Positions 1 through 9,532 are shown, counted from the first letter of the stretch. The stretch: DNA of 43,071 nucleotides from Streptosporangiaceae bacterium (GCA_030038015.1 JASHPR010000409.1:1-43071), one strand, 5' to 3'. Numbers and translations: made by a program. Notes: generated by a model from the sequence alone, not told the origin.

Positions 1-2
1 CG

Positions 3-398
3 AGGCGGCTCGCCCCGCTCCGGGGGATGGCGGCGGGCCGCAGGGACATGCTGGCCGAGACGCTGCTGGCGTGGCTGGAGACGGGGAAGAGCAGCAGCGT
101 GGCCTCCCGCCTGTTCATCCACCCGCAGACCGCCCGGTACCGGCTGCACAAGCTGCAGGACCTGTTCGGCGACCAGCTCGACAATCCCGACGCCAGGTTT
201 GAGCTTGCCCTGGTGCTGCGCGCACGGCATTCGGGCCCGCAGCGGGACCCGGGCGACCCAGTGGCGGCTCCCCGGTCCCGGCCCGCCACCCGGCCCGCCT
301 CCCCGTCGCCCTCCGCCGCCTCCGCGCTGGCCGCTGCGCCGCGCCCCAGGGCGCCGGTCAGTGACCGGGCGTACCGGCGGGCTCCGGGGCCGGCTTGA
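3..398 (+). CDS. PucR-family regulator, C-terminal part (truncated by window edge)
   Basis: The open frame enters from the left edge, so the true start lies outside the window. The first 70 or so codons match the C-terminal helix-turn-helix of PucR/CdaR-type transcriptional regulators: a helix (LAETLLAWLETG), the conserved stretch SVASRLFIHPQTARYRLHKL, then a short tail ending in an acidic/hydrophobic helix (ELALVLRA). The family binds DNA through this domain and senses a small molecule in the missing N-terminal part. The last 45 codons are Pro/Ala/Arg-rich and look disordered. The 3' end overlaps the convergent membrane-protein gene by about 40 bases. Family assignment is firm; the controlled pathway cannot be read from this fragment. 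Confidence 0.85.
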   Translation, partial: RRLAPLRGMAAGRRDMLAETLLAWLETGKSSSVASRLFIHPQTARYRLHKLQDLFGDQLDNPDARFELALVLRARHSGPQRDPGDPVAAPRSRPATRPASPSPSAASALAAAPRPRAPVSDRAYRRAPGPA

Positions 399-1992
399 CG
401 AACGCCATTCCCGCGGCGATGCAGGCCAGCGGGATCGCGACGATCGTGTACCGGTACAGGGACTGGGTCAGCATCGCGGGCAGCACGATGCTGACCGCGG
501 CGAGCGCCCACGGCAGCGCCGCGATGCGGCCCCAGGCGCGCCACCGCTTGATCACGCCGACGAGCCCGGCCACCATGACGAACAGGAACATCAGGCCGCT
601 GAAGTAGATGGGCTCCTGGTACAGCAGCAGGAAGTAGGTGAACGGCTGCACCAGGTAGGTGTTGCCGCTGGTGCCCGCGTACCGGTGCTCGTCCGCCGCG
701 TAAGCCGGCGGCAGCTTCGCGTCGATATGCGGTGTCACGGTGAAGCTCATCGTGCTCTTGGTCAGCGGCCGGTCGTTCTGCACGAAGACCAGCATCACGT
801 CCCTGGCGACGACCCTGAGGTAACTCAGCGGCTGGGCCTCGATCGCGTCGATCGCGAAGTGCAGGCCGAGCCTGTTGTTGTACCTGTTGATCCCGGGGTA
901 CCTGTCGTGGCGCCACCAGACGTCCGGGGCCCACAGGTAGTCCGCCGGCGTCGGCGCGTTGAGCAGGGCGTTCACCGACCAGGCCTGCGTCGGCCCGGTC
1001 GGGGCCACCGACTTCTCGCGGTTCGGGCAGAGCGGCGCGAGTTCCCGCGGCGGCTTGATCACCGCGCAGTTGGCGAAGCTCGTCGTGCGGGACCACAGGA
1101 AGAGGCCGTCGCTCTCGGTGATGTTGTACTGCCCGTACTCGGAGTGGAACGTGAACACGTACGCCAGCAGCGGCACGGCGAACGTGACGGCGGCCGCGGT
1201 GAACGCCCGCCAGCCGACGCGCCGGACCAGGATGAACACGGCGAAGATCACGGCAAGCGGGAGCCCGTTGCCGCGCAGGACCGAGACGTAGGAGACCAGC
1301 AGGCCGGCCAGGGCGCACTGCCACAGCCGCGGCACCCGCCTGGTCATCAGCAGCGCGGCCGCCGCCACCAGCATCAGGTTGTACAGCGTGTCGGGCAGGA
1401 TGTAGGACTCGAGCGCGATCTCGCGCGGGTCGAAGAGCGTCGGCGCCGCTGCCAGGGACGCGCCCCAGGCTGGCAGGCCCCAGTAGCGGAGCATGCCGTA
1501 GACGATGGCCGCTGTGCCGATGCCCATGAGGTGCTGGACCGTGGTGACCGCGAGCAGGTCGTGCGGGAGCGGCTGGAGCACGTCGAGCAGCAGGGAGTAC
1601 CCGGACGGCCGGATCGTGCCCAGCGTGCCCCTGGCGGCCTCGTCCATGTACAGGAACGAGTCCGACGTGAGCAGGGCGGGCCGGAAGGCCAGCGCCGCGA
1701 GGGCCCGCGGCACCAGCGAGAGCAGCACGAGGATCGTGAACAGGCGGTGGCCGCGCCACAGCGCCTTCGGCGCCAGCGTCGCGGCGCCCCGGCGCAGCGA
1801 CCGCTGGGCCGCCGACAGGTCCCAGCCCAGAGCACTGGTCAGCCTGGCGGGACCGCTGCCTGCGGGAGCTCGCCCGCGCGTGTCCTGGCGCTCGCTGATC
1901 TTGAGATCGGGCACAGCTCTCCTCGGCTGTCTCAAGCAACGCGTCAGCCAGGCTTGCTCACGGACTCTGAACGGTGGCACCCGGCGCGGCAC
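358..1992 (-). CDS. Polytopic membrane protein, GT-C glycosyltransferase-like
   Basis: The predicted protein has 544 residues: a basic, disordered first 80 residues, then a hydrophobic helix (about 84-104) and some nine or ten more membrane segments up to the C-terminus. The first extracytoplasmic loop carries acidic residues (D111 in TSDS and D117 in MDEA), the position where GT-C transferases such as ArnT and protein-mannosyltransferase relatives hold their catalytic acid. A large soluble loop lies at about residues 300-430. I infer a polyprenyl-phosphate-sugar-dependent transferase, but the substrate is unknown and it could be another polytopic protein. The GTG start at 1992 is the longest option; a start nearer the first membrane helix is possible. 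It is divergent from birA with about 30 bases between starts. Confidence 0.7.
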   Translation of the reverse strand: MPRRVPPFRVREQAWLTRCLRQPRRAVPDLKISERQDTRGRAPAGSGPARLTSALGWDLSAAQRSLRRGAATLAPKALWRGHRLFTILVLLSLVPRALAALAFRPALLTSDSFLYMDEAARGTLGTIRPSGYSLLLDVLQPLPHDLLAVTTVQHLMGIGTAAIVYGMLRYWGLPAWGASLAAAPTLFDPREIALESYILPDTLYNLMLVAAAALLMTRRVPRLWQCALAGLLVSYVSVLRGNGLPLAVIFAVFILVRRVGWRAFTAAAVTFAVPLLAYVFTFHSEYGQYNITESDGLFLWSRTTSFANCAVIKPPRELAPLCPNREKSVAPTGPTQAWSVNALLNAPTPADYLWAPDVWWRHDRYPGINRYNNRLGLHFAIDAIEAQPLSYLRVVARDVMLVFVQNDRPLTKSTMSFTVTPHIDAKLPPAYAADEHRYAGTSGNTYLVQPFTYFLLLYQEPIYFSGLMFLFVMVAGLVGVIKRWRAWGRIAALPWALAAVSIVLPAMLTQSLYRYTIVAIPLACIAAGMAFVKPAPEPAGTPGH

Positions 1993-2023
1993 AGGTTACT
2001 CCACGGCCTTGACAATATCCTGT

Positions 2024-2830
2024 ATGTCAGGTAACCGTTCGACCGGCCGGCCGCCCGTGGACGCCCATGCGCTGCGCCGGGCCGTGGTCGTGCCAGGCGG
2101 GCTCTGGCAGGACATCCGCGTGGTGGCAGAGACCGGGTCCACCAACGCGGACCTGCTCGCCGATGCCAGGAGCGGGCTTGCGGAGGGGGCGGTGCTCGTG
2201 GCCGGGGCCCAGTCCGCCGGCCGCGGCCGGATGGGCAGGCAATGGGTCAGCCCGCCGGGCGCCGCGCTCACGTTCTCGGTCCTGCTGCGGCCGGGGGTGG
2301 TGCCCCCGGCGAGCCGGGGCTGGCTGCCGCTGCTCGCCGGCGTCGCCGTGGCCACGGCCATCCGCGCGGAGACGGGGGTCGATGCCCGGCTGAAGTGGCC
2401 CAACGACGTGCAGGTGAACGGGGCGAAGCTGGCCGGCATCCTCGCCGAGCAGGCCGGCGCGGCGATCGTGGTGGGGATCGGGATCAACGTGTCGTCCGGC
2501 CGCGATGACCTGCCGGTGGCCAGCGCAACCTCGCTGGCGCTGGAGGGAGCGGACGCGTCCCCCGGCGGGCTGCTGGTCCGTGTGCTCGGCGAGTTCGGCC
2601 GCTGGTACCGCGCCTGGACCGGCGCGCTGGGCGACGCCGCAGCGTGCGGGCTGCGCCAGGAGTACGAGGGGCTGTGCGGCACCCTCGGCCGCCAGGTCGC
2701 GGTGTCGCTGCCCGGCGGCCGCACGGTGACCGGGACGGCGGCCGAGGTGGACCTCTCCGGCCGGCTGGTGGTCCGGTCGGACACCGGGCCCGTCCCGGTC
2801 AGCGCGGGCGACGTCGTCCACGTCCGGTGA
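2024..2830 (+). CDS. birA: Biotin--[acetyl-CoA carboxylase] ligase
   Basis: Joins biotin to a lysine of biotin carboxyl carrier domains via biotinyl-5'-AMP, in the cytoplasm. The 268-residue protein shows ETGSTN (about 36-41), the adenylate-binding GRGRMGR loop (67-73), KWPNDV (124-129), the KLAGIL segment and the GIGINV strand, then the C-terminal SH3-like domain. No N-terminal winged helix is present, so this is a group I ligase without the repressor role of E. coli BirA. The ATG at 2024 was chosen because ligase similarity begins soon after it; the frame stays open far upstream, and a GTG at 2056 is an alternative. A nearby carboxylase beta subunit fits its role, though the biotinylated alpha subunit is not in this window. 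Confidence 0.93.
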   Translation: MSGNRSTGRPPVDAHALRRAVVVPGGLWQDIRVVAETGSTNADLLADARSGLAEGAVLVAGAQSAGRGRMGRQWVSPPGAALTFSVLLRPGVVPPASRGWLPLLAGVAVATAIRAETGVDARLKWPNDVQVNGAKLAGILAEQAGAAIVVGIGINVSSGRDDLPVASATSLALEGADASPGGLLVRVLGEFGRWYRAWTGALGDAAACGLRQEYEGLCGTLGRQVAVSLPGGRTVTGTAAEVDLSGRLVVRSDTGPVPVSAGDVVHVR

Positions 2831-2868
2831 CGCGCCATTGTGGCCTCATGCGTGCCACGATGTGGCCT

Positions 2869-3378
2869 ATGGCCGGTGATGAGTCCCTGTCCGAGGGCGA
2901 GCAGTTCGTGCTCAGGCTGCACCCGCACGCCAAGACGCTGCTGAGGCCGTTCTTCCTGCTGGCGGTGGTCATCGCCGCGGCCATCGCCGCCCTGGTGCTG
3001 CTGCCGGTCACCGGCGCCGCGGCCATCGCCAGGGACGCGATCGGCATCGTCGTCCTCTTCGCGGTGATCGCCTGGGGCGTCGTGCCGCTGCTGCGCTGGA
3101 AGACCACGAGCTACGAGCTGACCACCCGCAGGCTCCGGCTGCGCCGCGGCATCCTGATCCGTTCCGGCCGCGATTTCCCGCTGAACAGGATCAGCGACGT
3201 GTCGTTCTCGCGCGGCCCGGTCGACCGGCTGCTCGGCTGCGGCAGGCTCGTCGTGGAGTCCGCCGGCGAGCACGGCCAGCTGGTGCTCAACGAGATCCCC
3301 CAGGTCGAGCGGGTGCAGGCCACGATGTTCCAGCTCATCGAGGACGAACGGGCCAGGCTGGCCCGGGAGGACCGGTGA
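2869..3378 (+). CDS. PH domain-containing membrane protein (bPH2/DUF304 type)
   Basis: The 169-residue protein has a short acidic N-terminus, two adjacent membrane helices (about residues 25-45 and 52-72) and a C-terminal bacterial PH-like (YdbS/YdbT type) domain. The domain begins with YELTTRRLRLRRGILIRSG and continues with the typical FPLNRISDV segment. The family's function is not well defined; membrane-associated scaffolding is inferred. The gene lies 38 bases after birA in the same direction. In mycobacteria a PH-type membrane protein (Rv3278c, from memory) also adjoins birA. In-frame ATGs at 2848, 2860 and 2869 all lack a clear ribosome site; the last is chosen because the preceding codons add no family-like sequence. 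Confidence 0.85.
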   Translation: MAGDESLSEGEQFVLRLHPHAKTLLRPFFLLAVVIAAAIAALVLLPVTGAAAIARDAIGIVVLFAVIAWGVVPLLRWKTTSYELTTRRLRLRRGILIRSGRDFPLNRISDVSFSRGPVDRLLGCGRLVVESAGEHGQLVLNEIPQVERVQATMFQLIEDERARLAREDR

Positions 3379-3519
3379 GGCCGCCGTCGCTGCCCGTTCT
3401 GGCCCGTCTCCGGGGATAAGGGGACGGCCACGGCCTTCCGGGCGGACAGAAATCGGGGCCTCGCGGCGTTAACCCAGGAGCGCCGGCCACGGTGGCCCGG
3501 CTGCCGAAGGGAGCGGGTG

Positions 3520-4434
3520 GTGAGTGACCTTCCGGAGCGGATCTCGGTGCGCGAGGTCGGCCCGAGGGACGGGCTGCAGAACGAGGACCCGGTGCCGACC
3601 GAGGCCAAGATCGAGCTGATCGACCGGCTGTCGGCGACCGGGGTGCAGCGGATCGAGGCGGTGTCCTTCGTCCGGCCGGAGGCGATCCCACAGATGGCCG
3701 ACGCCGACGAGGTGTGGCGGGGGATCGAGCGGGCGCCGTCGGTCAGGTACTCGGCCCTGGTCCCGAACCTGCGCGGCGCGCGGCGGGCGCTGGACCGGGG
3801 GGTCACCGAGATCGAGGCTGTGGTCTCCGCCTCGGACACGCACAACCGCAAGAACGTGAACCGGTCGACCGGGGAGTCGCTGGACGACATCGCGGTGGTC
3901 ATCGACGAGGCGCACCAGCGCGGTGCCACGTGCCAGGTGATCGTGTCGACCGCGTGGGGCTGCCCGTACGAGGGCGACGTCCCGGTGGAGCGGGTGGTGC
4001 GGACCGCCGGCCGCGCCGTGGCGGACGGGGCGGACTGCATCTCGTTCGGCGACACCACGGGCATGGCCACGCCGCGGCGGGTCCGCGACCTGGTCGGCGC
4101 GTTCCGCTCGGCGCACCCCGATGTCGCGCTCAACCTGCACTTCCACAACACGCGGGGGACCGGCCTGGCGAACGTGCTCGCCGCCCTGGAACTGGGGGTG
4201 TGGGACTTCGACGCCTCCGTCGGCGGGCTCGGCGGGTGCCCGTACGCGCCGGGCGCCACCGGCAACATCGCCACCGAGGAGCTCGTGCACATGGTCGAGG
4301 ACATGGGCGTGGCGACCGGGATCGACCTCGCGGCGATGATCGACGCCGCGGCGGACGCGGAGCGGATCATCGGGCGCCGGCTTCCGTCCCAGGTCCTCCG
4401 GGCAGGCCCGCGAACCCGGATAATCCAGGCATAA
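3520..4434 (+). CDS. mvaB: Hydroxymethylglutaryl-CoA lyase
   Basis: Cleaves HMG-CoA to acetoacetate and acetyl-CoA, the last step of leucine breakdown; a TIM-barrel DRE-metallolyase fold is expected. The sequence shows the opening catalytic motif VREVGPRDGLQNE (Arg-Asp), the central SFGDTTGMATP strand, the metal-binding LHFHNTRGTG histidines, and the signature loop GGLGGCPYAPGATGN with the catalytic cysteine near residue 240. About 304 residues is normal for the family. Two GTG codons follow each other (3517 and 3520). AAGGGAG at 3507-3513 is better spaced for the second. The following carboxylase beta gene suggests a shared acyl-CoA or branched-chain catabolic role. Confidence 0.93.
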   Translation: MSDLPERISVREVGPRDGLQNEDPVPTEAKIELIDRLSATGVQRIEAVSFVRPEAIPQMADADEVWRGIERAPSVRYSALVPNLRGARRALDRGVTEIEAVVSASDTHNRKNVNRSTGESLDDIAVVIDEAHQRGATCQVIVSTAWGCPYEGDVPVERVVRTAGRAVADGADCISFGDTTGMATPRRVRDLVGAFRSAHPDVALNLHFHNTRGTGLANVLAALELGVWDFDASVGGLGGCPYAPGATGNIATEELVHMVEDMGVATGIDLAAMIDAAADAERIIGRRLPSQVLRAGPRTRIIQA

Positions 4435-4552
4435 CGCGCGCCGCCGCCACACTGGCAGGTTCCCCGGTCAGCACGGGTGCCGGCCGCGGTCGGCGTTCTG
4501 GGCCGCGCAGCCAGGAGCACCTCAGCCGCAGCGGCGGCGTACGCTCGCCAGC

Positions 4553-6133
4553 GTGAGCGAAGAACTGAGGGACGCGACGGCGGCCGCCGGCGGCGACGCC
4601 GACGGGCGGCCAGGCCATCCCGAGCTCGCCGAGGTCAGGGCCAGGATCGAGACCGGCGGCGCGGCCAGGTACCACGAGGCGGCGGCCGCCAGCGGCAAGC
4701 TGTTCGCCCGGGACCGGATCGCCCTGCTCGTAGACGAGGGCAGCTTCACCGAGGACGGGGCCTTCGCCAACGTGCTGGCCGACGGCCTGCCAGCGGACGG
4801 GGTGGTCACCGGGACGGCGACCGTGGACCAGCGCCCGGTCGCGCTGATGGCGAACGACTCCACGGTCAAGGCGGGCTCCTGGGGCGCGCGCACCGTGGAG
4901 AAGATCATCCGGATCATCGAGAAGGCCTACGCCTCCGGCATCCCCATGATCTACCTGGTGGACTCGGCGGGGGCGCGGATCACCGACCAGGTGGAGATGT
5001 TCCCCGGCAGGCGCGGGGCCGGCAAGATCTTCCACACCCAGGTGCGCGCCTCCGGCTCCATCCCGCAGGTGTGCGCGCTGTTCGGCCCGTCGGCCGCCGG
5101 CGGCGCCTACATCCCGGCGTTCTGCGACTACGTCGCGATGGTCGACGGGAACGCCTCGATGTACCTGGGCAGCCCCAGGATGGTGGAGATGGTGGTCAGG
5201 GAGCAGACCACGCTCGAGGAGATGGGCGGCGCGCGGATGCACTGCACCGTCTCCGGCTGCGGCCACCACCTGGCCGAGTCGGAGCAGGACGCGATCGCCG
5301 CCGCCCGCAGGTTCCTGTCCTACCTGCCCGCGAGCTGGCAGGGCGCGCCGCCCGCCGCTCCCCCCCGCGAGCCGGTCCCTGCCGACCTGCGCCGACTGGT
5401 CCCGGCCAGCGAGCGCCAGGCCTTCGACATGCGCCGGTACGTGCGCGGGCTGGTCGACGCGGACTCGCTGTTCGAGATCCACGAGCTGTGGGCCCGCGAG
5501 CTGATCACCGGCTTCGCCCGCCTGGCCGGGCAGGCCGTCGGCGTGGTCGCCAACAACCCGATGTTCAAGGGCGGCGTGCTGTTCGTCGACTCGGCCGACA
5601 AGGCCACGCGCTTCATCCAGCTCTGCGATGCGTTCAACGTCCCGTTGCTGTTCCTGGCCGACGTGCCCGGCTTCATGGTAGGCACGGCCGTGGAGAAGCA
5701 GGGCATCATCCGGCACGGGGCCAAGATGATCAGCGCGGTGTCCGAGGCCACCGTGCCGAAGATCTGCGTCGTGGTCCGCAAGGCGTACGGGGCGGGCCTG
5801 TACGCGATGGCGGGCCCCGGCTTCGAGCCGGACGCGACGCTGGCGCTGCCGACGGCGAAGATCGCGGTCATGGGGGCCGAGGCCGCCGTGAACGCCGTGT
5901 ACTACAACAAGCTGGCCGCGATCGCCGACCCGGCCGAGCGGGAGCAGGAGACGGCGCGGCTCCGCGCGGCGTACGAGACCGACATCGACGTGCTCAGGCT
6001 GGCCGGGGAGCTCGTGGTCGACGATGTGGTGCAGCCGGAGGACCTGAGGGGGGAGCTGATCAGGAGGTTCAGCGCGGCCCGGGGCAAGGACCGGTCGTTC
6101 TCGCGGCGGCGGCACGGCGTCACCCCGGTGTGA
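4553..6133 (+). CDS. Acyl-CoA carboxylase, carboxyltransferase (beta) subunit
   Basis: Transfers carboxyl from carboxybiotin to an acyl-CoA. The 526-residue protein has the two crotonase-like halves of the family. The N-half contains GKLFARDRIALLVDEGSF, LVDSAGARI and the oxyanion-type GPSAAGGAYIPAF. The C-half contains LITGFARLAG, FLADVPGFMVGTAVEKQGI and the second oxyanion region VRKAYGAGLYAM. It does not closely resemble the PccB-type or the MCC-type beta subunits I know from Streptomyces, so the substrate is left open. Pairing with HMG-CoA lyase makes a branched-chain or acyl-CoA catabolic substrate plausible. No biotin carboxylase/BCCP subunit is nearby. The GTG start follows a possible -10 (TACGCT, 4540-4545) by seven bases, so the mRNA may be leaderless. 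Confidence 0.9.
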   Translation: MSEELRDATAAAGGDADGRPGHPELAEVRARIETGGAARYHEAAAASGKLFARDRIALLVDEGSFTEDGAFANVLADGLPADGVVTGTATVDQRPVALMANDSTVKAGSWGARTVEKIIRIIEKAYASGIPMIYLVDSAGARITDQVEMFPGRRGAGKIFHTQVRASGSIPQVCALFGPSAAGGAYIPAFCDYVAMVDGNASMYLGSPRMVEMVVREQTTLEEMGGARMHCTVSGCGHHLAESEQDAIAAARRFLSYLPASWQGAPPAAPPREPVPADLRRLVPASERQAFDMRRYVRGLVDADSLFEIHELWARELITGFARLAGQAVGVVANNPMFKGGVLFVDSADKATRFIQLCDAFNVPLLFLADVPGFMVGTAVEKQGIIRHGAKMISAVSEATVPKICVVVRKAYGAGLYAMAGPGFEPDATLALPTAKIAVMGAEAAVNAVYYNKLAAIADPAEREQETARLRAAYETDIDVLRLAGELVVDDVVQPEDLRGELIRRFSAARGKDRSFSRRRHGVTPV

Positions 6134-6248
6134 CGGCCGCCGGATCCGGTACCTCACGCCGGGTTTCTGAAGCGATACGGATTGCTATCTCAGCAGTTCC
6201 TGCGCGTGGGGCGAAGGAAATAGTTGCCAGCGGCCATACGATCAGAGC

Positions 6249-6920
6249 ATGACCAGCGTTCTGCTTGCTGAGGATGATCCGTCCATCTCCGAGCCGCTCG
6301 CGCGAGCGCTGCGCCGCGAAGGCTACGAGGTGGGCGTTGCCGCCGACGGGCCGTCCACGATCGAGGCGGCCTGCGGCGGCGGGATCGACCTGATCCTTCT
6401 CGATATCGGCCTGCCCAAGCTCGACGGGCTCGAGGTCTGCCGGCAGATCCGGTCGGCGGGCCACGCCATCCCCGTGCTCATCCTGACCGCCCGGGCGGAC
6501 GAGGTGGACACCGTGATCGGCCTTGACGCGGGGGCCGATGACTACGTGACGAAGCCGTTCCGGCTCGCCGAGCTGCTCGCCAGGGTCCGTGCGCTGCTGC
6601 GCCGCGGCGCGACCGAGAGCCGGGTCGTGCAGGGCGTGCGGGTGGACAACGACGCCCGCCGGGCCTGGCTGGGCGACTCCGAGATCGACCTCACCTCCAA
6701 GGAGTTCGACCTCCTGTCGCTGCTGGTGAGCGAGGCGGGCAAGGTGGTGACCCGGGAGCAGATCATGCGGCAGGTCTGGGACAGCAAGTGGTGGGGCTCG
6801 ACGAAGACCCTGGACATGCACGTGTCCTGGCTGCGCCGCAAGCTCGGCGACGACGCGCACAGCCCGCGGTACATCACCACGGTCCGGGGCGTCGGCTTCC
6901 GGTTCGAGCGCGGTGACTGA
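6249..6920 (+). CDS. OmpR/PhoB-family response regulator
   Basis: The 223-residue protein has an N-terminal receiver domain with acidic pocket residues (AEDD at 7-10), phosphoacceptor D52 in LILLDIGLP and the conserved lysine K102 in VTKPF. The C-terminal winged helix includes ISLTSKEFDLL-like sequence (here IDLTSKEFDLLSLL), the recognition region TLDMHVSWLRRKLGDD and the closing YITTVRGVGFRF hairpin. It would bind DNA when phosphorylated by the histidine kinase encoded 102 bases downstream. The stimulus and regulon are not evident. The start ATG is preceded by GATCAGAGC with no strong ribosome site. Confidence 0.93.
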   Translation: MTSVLLAEDDPSISEPLARALRREGYEVGVAADGPSTIEAACGGGIDLILLDIGLPKLDGLEVCRQIRSAGHAIPVLILTARADEVDTVIGLDAGADDYVTKPFRLAELLARVRALLRRGATESRVVQGVRVDNDARRAWLGDSEIDLTSKEFDLLSLLVSEAGKVVTREQIMRQVWDSKWWGSTKTLDMHVSWLRRKLGDDAHSPRYITTVRGVGFRFERGD

Positions 6921-7022
6921 CTGCCGGGACGGCGGCTGAGCATGCACAGGCGGGTTTCGTGCGGAGGGCCGGCCTGCGCGGCGGGCCGCGCCGCGGCCGG
7001 TGGCAGGCGCGGAGGCTGAGCC

Positions 7023-8297
7023 ATGCAGCGCCGCCTGCTCATCTCCACGCTCGTGGTCGCCGTGGTGGCGGTGCTCCTGCTGGGCGTGCCGCTGGCGTTC
7101 GACCTGAGCCGGCTGCGGGTCACCCAGGCCAGCCAGCAGCTGCGGCGTGACGCCACGACACTCGCCACCGGCCTGCAGGACCGGGTGGACTCCGGGCTGC
7201 CGCCGGATGCCGCCGAGGTCGGCAGGTCGCTAACCGACCGTTACGTGATCATCGTCCAGCGGGGCGGTGGCAGGGTCACGGTGGGCACCAAGCCGCCCGC
7301 GCGGCACACGATCACGGAGAAGGACACCACCAGGGATTTCACGGTCACCGTTTCCGCCGATGACTCGTTCGTCACCGGCCAGGTGACCAGCGGGCTGCTG
7401 ATGATCGGCTGGCTGGCCCTGCTGGCGATAGCCGTGGCGGTGGGGCTGGCCCTGCTGCAGGCCCGGCGGCTCAGCAGGCCGCTGCAGGAACTGGCCGGGG
7501 CGGCGGACCGGCTGGGCTCGGGCGACGCCCGCCCGCTCGGCCGCAGGTACGGGGTGCCCGAACTGGACCGGGTGGCGGAGGGCCTGGACGGCTCCGCGAA
7601 ACGGATCAACGACCTGCTGACCGCGGAACGCGACTTCGCGGTCGACGCGTCGCATCAGCTGCGGACGCCGCTGACCGCGCTGTCGATGCGGCTGGAGGAG
7701 ATGGTCGCGGCCGCGAACTACCCGGACGTCGTCCGGGAGGAGGGCGCGGCCGCCCTGGCCCAGACCGAGCGGCTCACCGAGGTGGTCGGCCAGCTGCTCG
7801 GCCGGGCGCGGCGGTCGGTGGCCCACGCGCCCACCCTGGCCAGCGTGGACGACATCGTCGCGCAGCAGATCGTGGAGTGGGACCCGGCGTTCCGGCGGGT
7901 GAGCAGGAAGCTCGAGGTGACCGGGGAGAAGGGCCTGTTCGCGTACGTCACGCCGGGAAGCGCGGCGCAGGTGATCGCCACGCTGCTGGACAACGCGCTG
8001 GTGCACGGCGCGGGGACGGTGACGATCCGGACGTCGCAGACGCCGCGGTCGGTGGTGATCGAGGTCAGGGACGAGGGCAGGGGCGTGCCGCCGGAACTGG
8101 TCCCGCGGATATTCGAGCGGAGCGTCAGCGGTGCCCCGGGCGGAACCGGGCTCGGGCTCTCGCTGGCCCGCACGGTGGCCGCGGCCGACGGCGGCCAGGT
8201 GGTGCTCGTGCGGCCGCGCCCCGCGGTGTTCGCCCTGTTCCTGCCGCACGCCGTCCCCGACGGGCCGGATGAGCCGGTGGTGAGCGGCCCGGCCTGA
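7023..8297 (+). CDS. Membrane sensor histidine kinase
   Basis: The 424-residue kinase is the partner of the preceding response regulator. The layout is membrane helix 1 (about 7-26), a short extracytoplasmic sensor region (about 27-123), membrane helix 2 (about 124-146), a HAMP domain and a dimerisation helix. Phosphoacceptor H211 lies in DASHQLRTPLTAL. The ATPase domain has the N box (LLDNALVHG), the DEGRGVP G1 box and GTGLGLSLARTV. The extracytoplasmic portion is under 100 residues and carries no recognisable ligand domain, so the signal may be membrane-proximal. GGAGG lies about eight bases upstream of the ATG. Confidence 0.93.
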   Translation: MQRRLLISTLVVAVVAVLLLGVPLAFDLSRLRVTQASQQLRRDATTLATGLQDRVDSGLPPDAAEVGRSLTDRYVIIVQRGGGRVTVGTKPPARHTITEKDTTRDFTVTVSADDSFVTGQVTSGLLMIGWLALLAIAVAVGLALLQARRLSRPLQELAGAADRLGSGDARPLGRRYGVPELDRVAEGLDGSAKRINDLLTAERDFAVDASHQLRTPLTALSMRLEEMVAAANYPDVVREEGAAALAQTERLTEVVGQLLGRARRSVAHAPTLASVDDIVAQQIVEWDPAFRRVSRKLEVTGEKGLFAYVTPGSAAQVIATLLDNALVHGAGTVTIRTSQTPRSVVIEVRDEGRGVPPELVPRIFERSVSGAPGGTGLGLSLARTVAAADGGQVVLVRPRPAVFALFLPHAVPDGPDEPVVSGPA

Positions 8298-8319
8298 AGG
8301 CGGTAGCCTGCGCTCTGCG

Positions 8320-9522
8320 ATGAGAGATCACCAGACAGCCAGCGAGCTGGCGACGGCCACCCCGCAGGCGGGCCCCCGCGTCCCCGTGGCGGGCATGGTG
8401 GGAGCCGGCCAGCTCGCCAGGATGACCTGCCAGGCCGCGGTGGGCCTCGGGATCGGGTTCCGGGTGCTCGCCGGGGCGGCCGGCGAGAGCGCGGCGCAGG
8501 TATGCGCGGGAACCCAGATCGGCGACTACCGGTCCCTTGACGACCTGCTGGCGTTCGGCGGCGGATGCGACGTCGTGACGTTCGATCACGAGCACGTCCC
8601 CGGGGCGCACCTGGCCGCGCTGGAGCGGGCGGGCATGCGCGTCCGGCCCGGCGCCGGCGCGCTCCGCTATGCGCAGGACAAGGCCGCGATGCGCGAGCGC
8701 CTGGCGGAGCTGGGCATCTCCTGCCCGCGCTGCGCCCCGGTGGCCAGCCTCGGCGACGTTCTCGCCTTCGCGGCGGGCTCGGGATGGCCGGTGGTGCTCA
8801 AGACGGTCACCGGGGGCTACGACGGCAGGGGCGTCTGGGTGTGCGCCACCCCGGACGAGGCCGCGGCCGTGCTCGCCCACGGGCTTGACCTGCTGGCCGA
8901 GGAGCACGTCGCGTTCGACCGCGAGCTGGCCGTGCTGGTGGCCCGGTCGCCGTCGGGGCAGGCGGCCGTGTACCCGGTCGTGCAGACCGTCCAGCGGGAC
9001 GGGATCTGCCGCGAGGTGCTGGCACCCGCCCCGGGGCTCGGCGAGGCCAGGGCCGTCGCCGCGCAGGAGCTCGGGCTGGCCATCGCGGCGAGCACCGGGG
9101 TCACCGGGATGCTCGCCGTCGAGATGTTCGAGACCCCGGCCGGGCTGCTGGTGAACGAGCTGGCCATGCGGCCGCACAACAGCGGTCACTGGACCATCGA
9201 GGGAGCGCGGACGTCCCAGTTCGAGCAGCACCTGCGCGCCGTGCTCGACCTGCCGCTCGGCTCGCCGGTGATGGCCGCGCCGCAGGCGGTCATGGTCAAC
9301 GTCCTCGGCGGCGATGATCCTGGCCTGCACGCGCGCCTGGTGCACGTGATGGCCGCCGACCCGGGGATCAAGGTCCACCTCTACGGCAAGGAGGTCCGGC
9401 CGGGGCGCAAGGTCGGCCACGTGACCGCCGTCGGCGAGGGTCTCGCTGGCCTCCGCGACCGCGCCAGGCGCGCGGCGAGCTACCTCCGCCACGGCACCGA
9501 GGACGAGCAGCCGGAGGGGTGA
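8320..9522 (+). CDS. purK: N5-carboxyaminoimidazole ribonucleotide synthase
   Basis: ATP-dependent carboxylation of AIR by bicarbonate, purine biosynthesis step 6a. The ATP-grasp layout is complete: the N-terminal [11 protein letters not shown] dinucleotide-like loop (about 25-35), FDHEHVP, the P-loop-like GYDGRGVW, the acidic metal site in [20 protein letters not shown], and the C-terminal KVGHVT segment. The 400 residues include roughly 25 extra N-terminal residues relative to the usual start. An internal start is possible, but no better ribosome site is visible. TAGCCT at 8304-8309 lies ten bases before the ATG and may be a -10 for a short or leaderless message. purE follows after ten bases. 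Confidence 0.95.
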   Translation: MRDHQTASELATATPQAGPRVPVAGMVGAGQLARMTCQAAVGLGIGFRVLAGAAGESAAQVCAGTQIGDYRSLDDLLAFGGGCDVVTFDHEHVPGAHLAALERAGMRVRPGAGALRYAQDKAAMRERLAELGISCPRCAPVASLGDVLAFAAGSGWPVVLKTVTGGYDGRGVWVCATPDEAAAVLAHGLDLLAEEHVAFDRELAVLVARSPSGQAAVYPVVQTVQRDGICREVLAPAPGLGEARAVAAQELGLAIAASTGVTGMLAVEMFETPAGLLVNELAMRPHNSGHWTIEGARTSQFEQHLRAVLDLPLGSPVMAAPQAVMVNVLGGDDPGLHARLVHVMAADPGIKVHLYGKEVRPGRKVGHVTAVGEGLAGLRDRARRAASYLRHGTEDEQPEG

Positions 9523-9532
9523 GGAGGGGCAC

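Noticed and set aside
199-2034. Long plus-strand frame of 611 codons
   Set aside because: Opposite the GT-C-like gene; Arg/Gln/Gly/His-rich shadow with no domain, typical of high-GC antisense frames.
2009-2037. TTGACA at 2009-2014 as a promoter for birA
   Set aside because: The -10 at correct spacing (TAACCG) is poor and would fall inside the chosen coding region; only valid if translation starts at 2056.
1996-3273. Minus-strand frame of 425 codons over birA and the PH gene
   Set aside because: Low-complexity shadow of two well-supported plus-strand genes.
4367-6157. Minus-strand frame of 596 codons over the carboxylase
   Set aside because: Antisense shadow; His/Arg/Gly-rich with no recognisable family.
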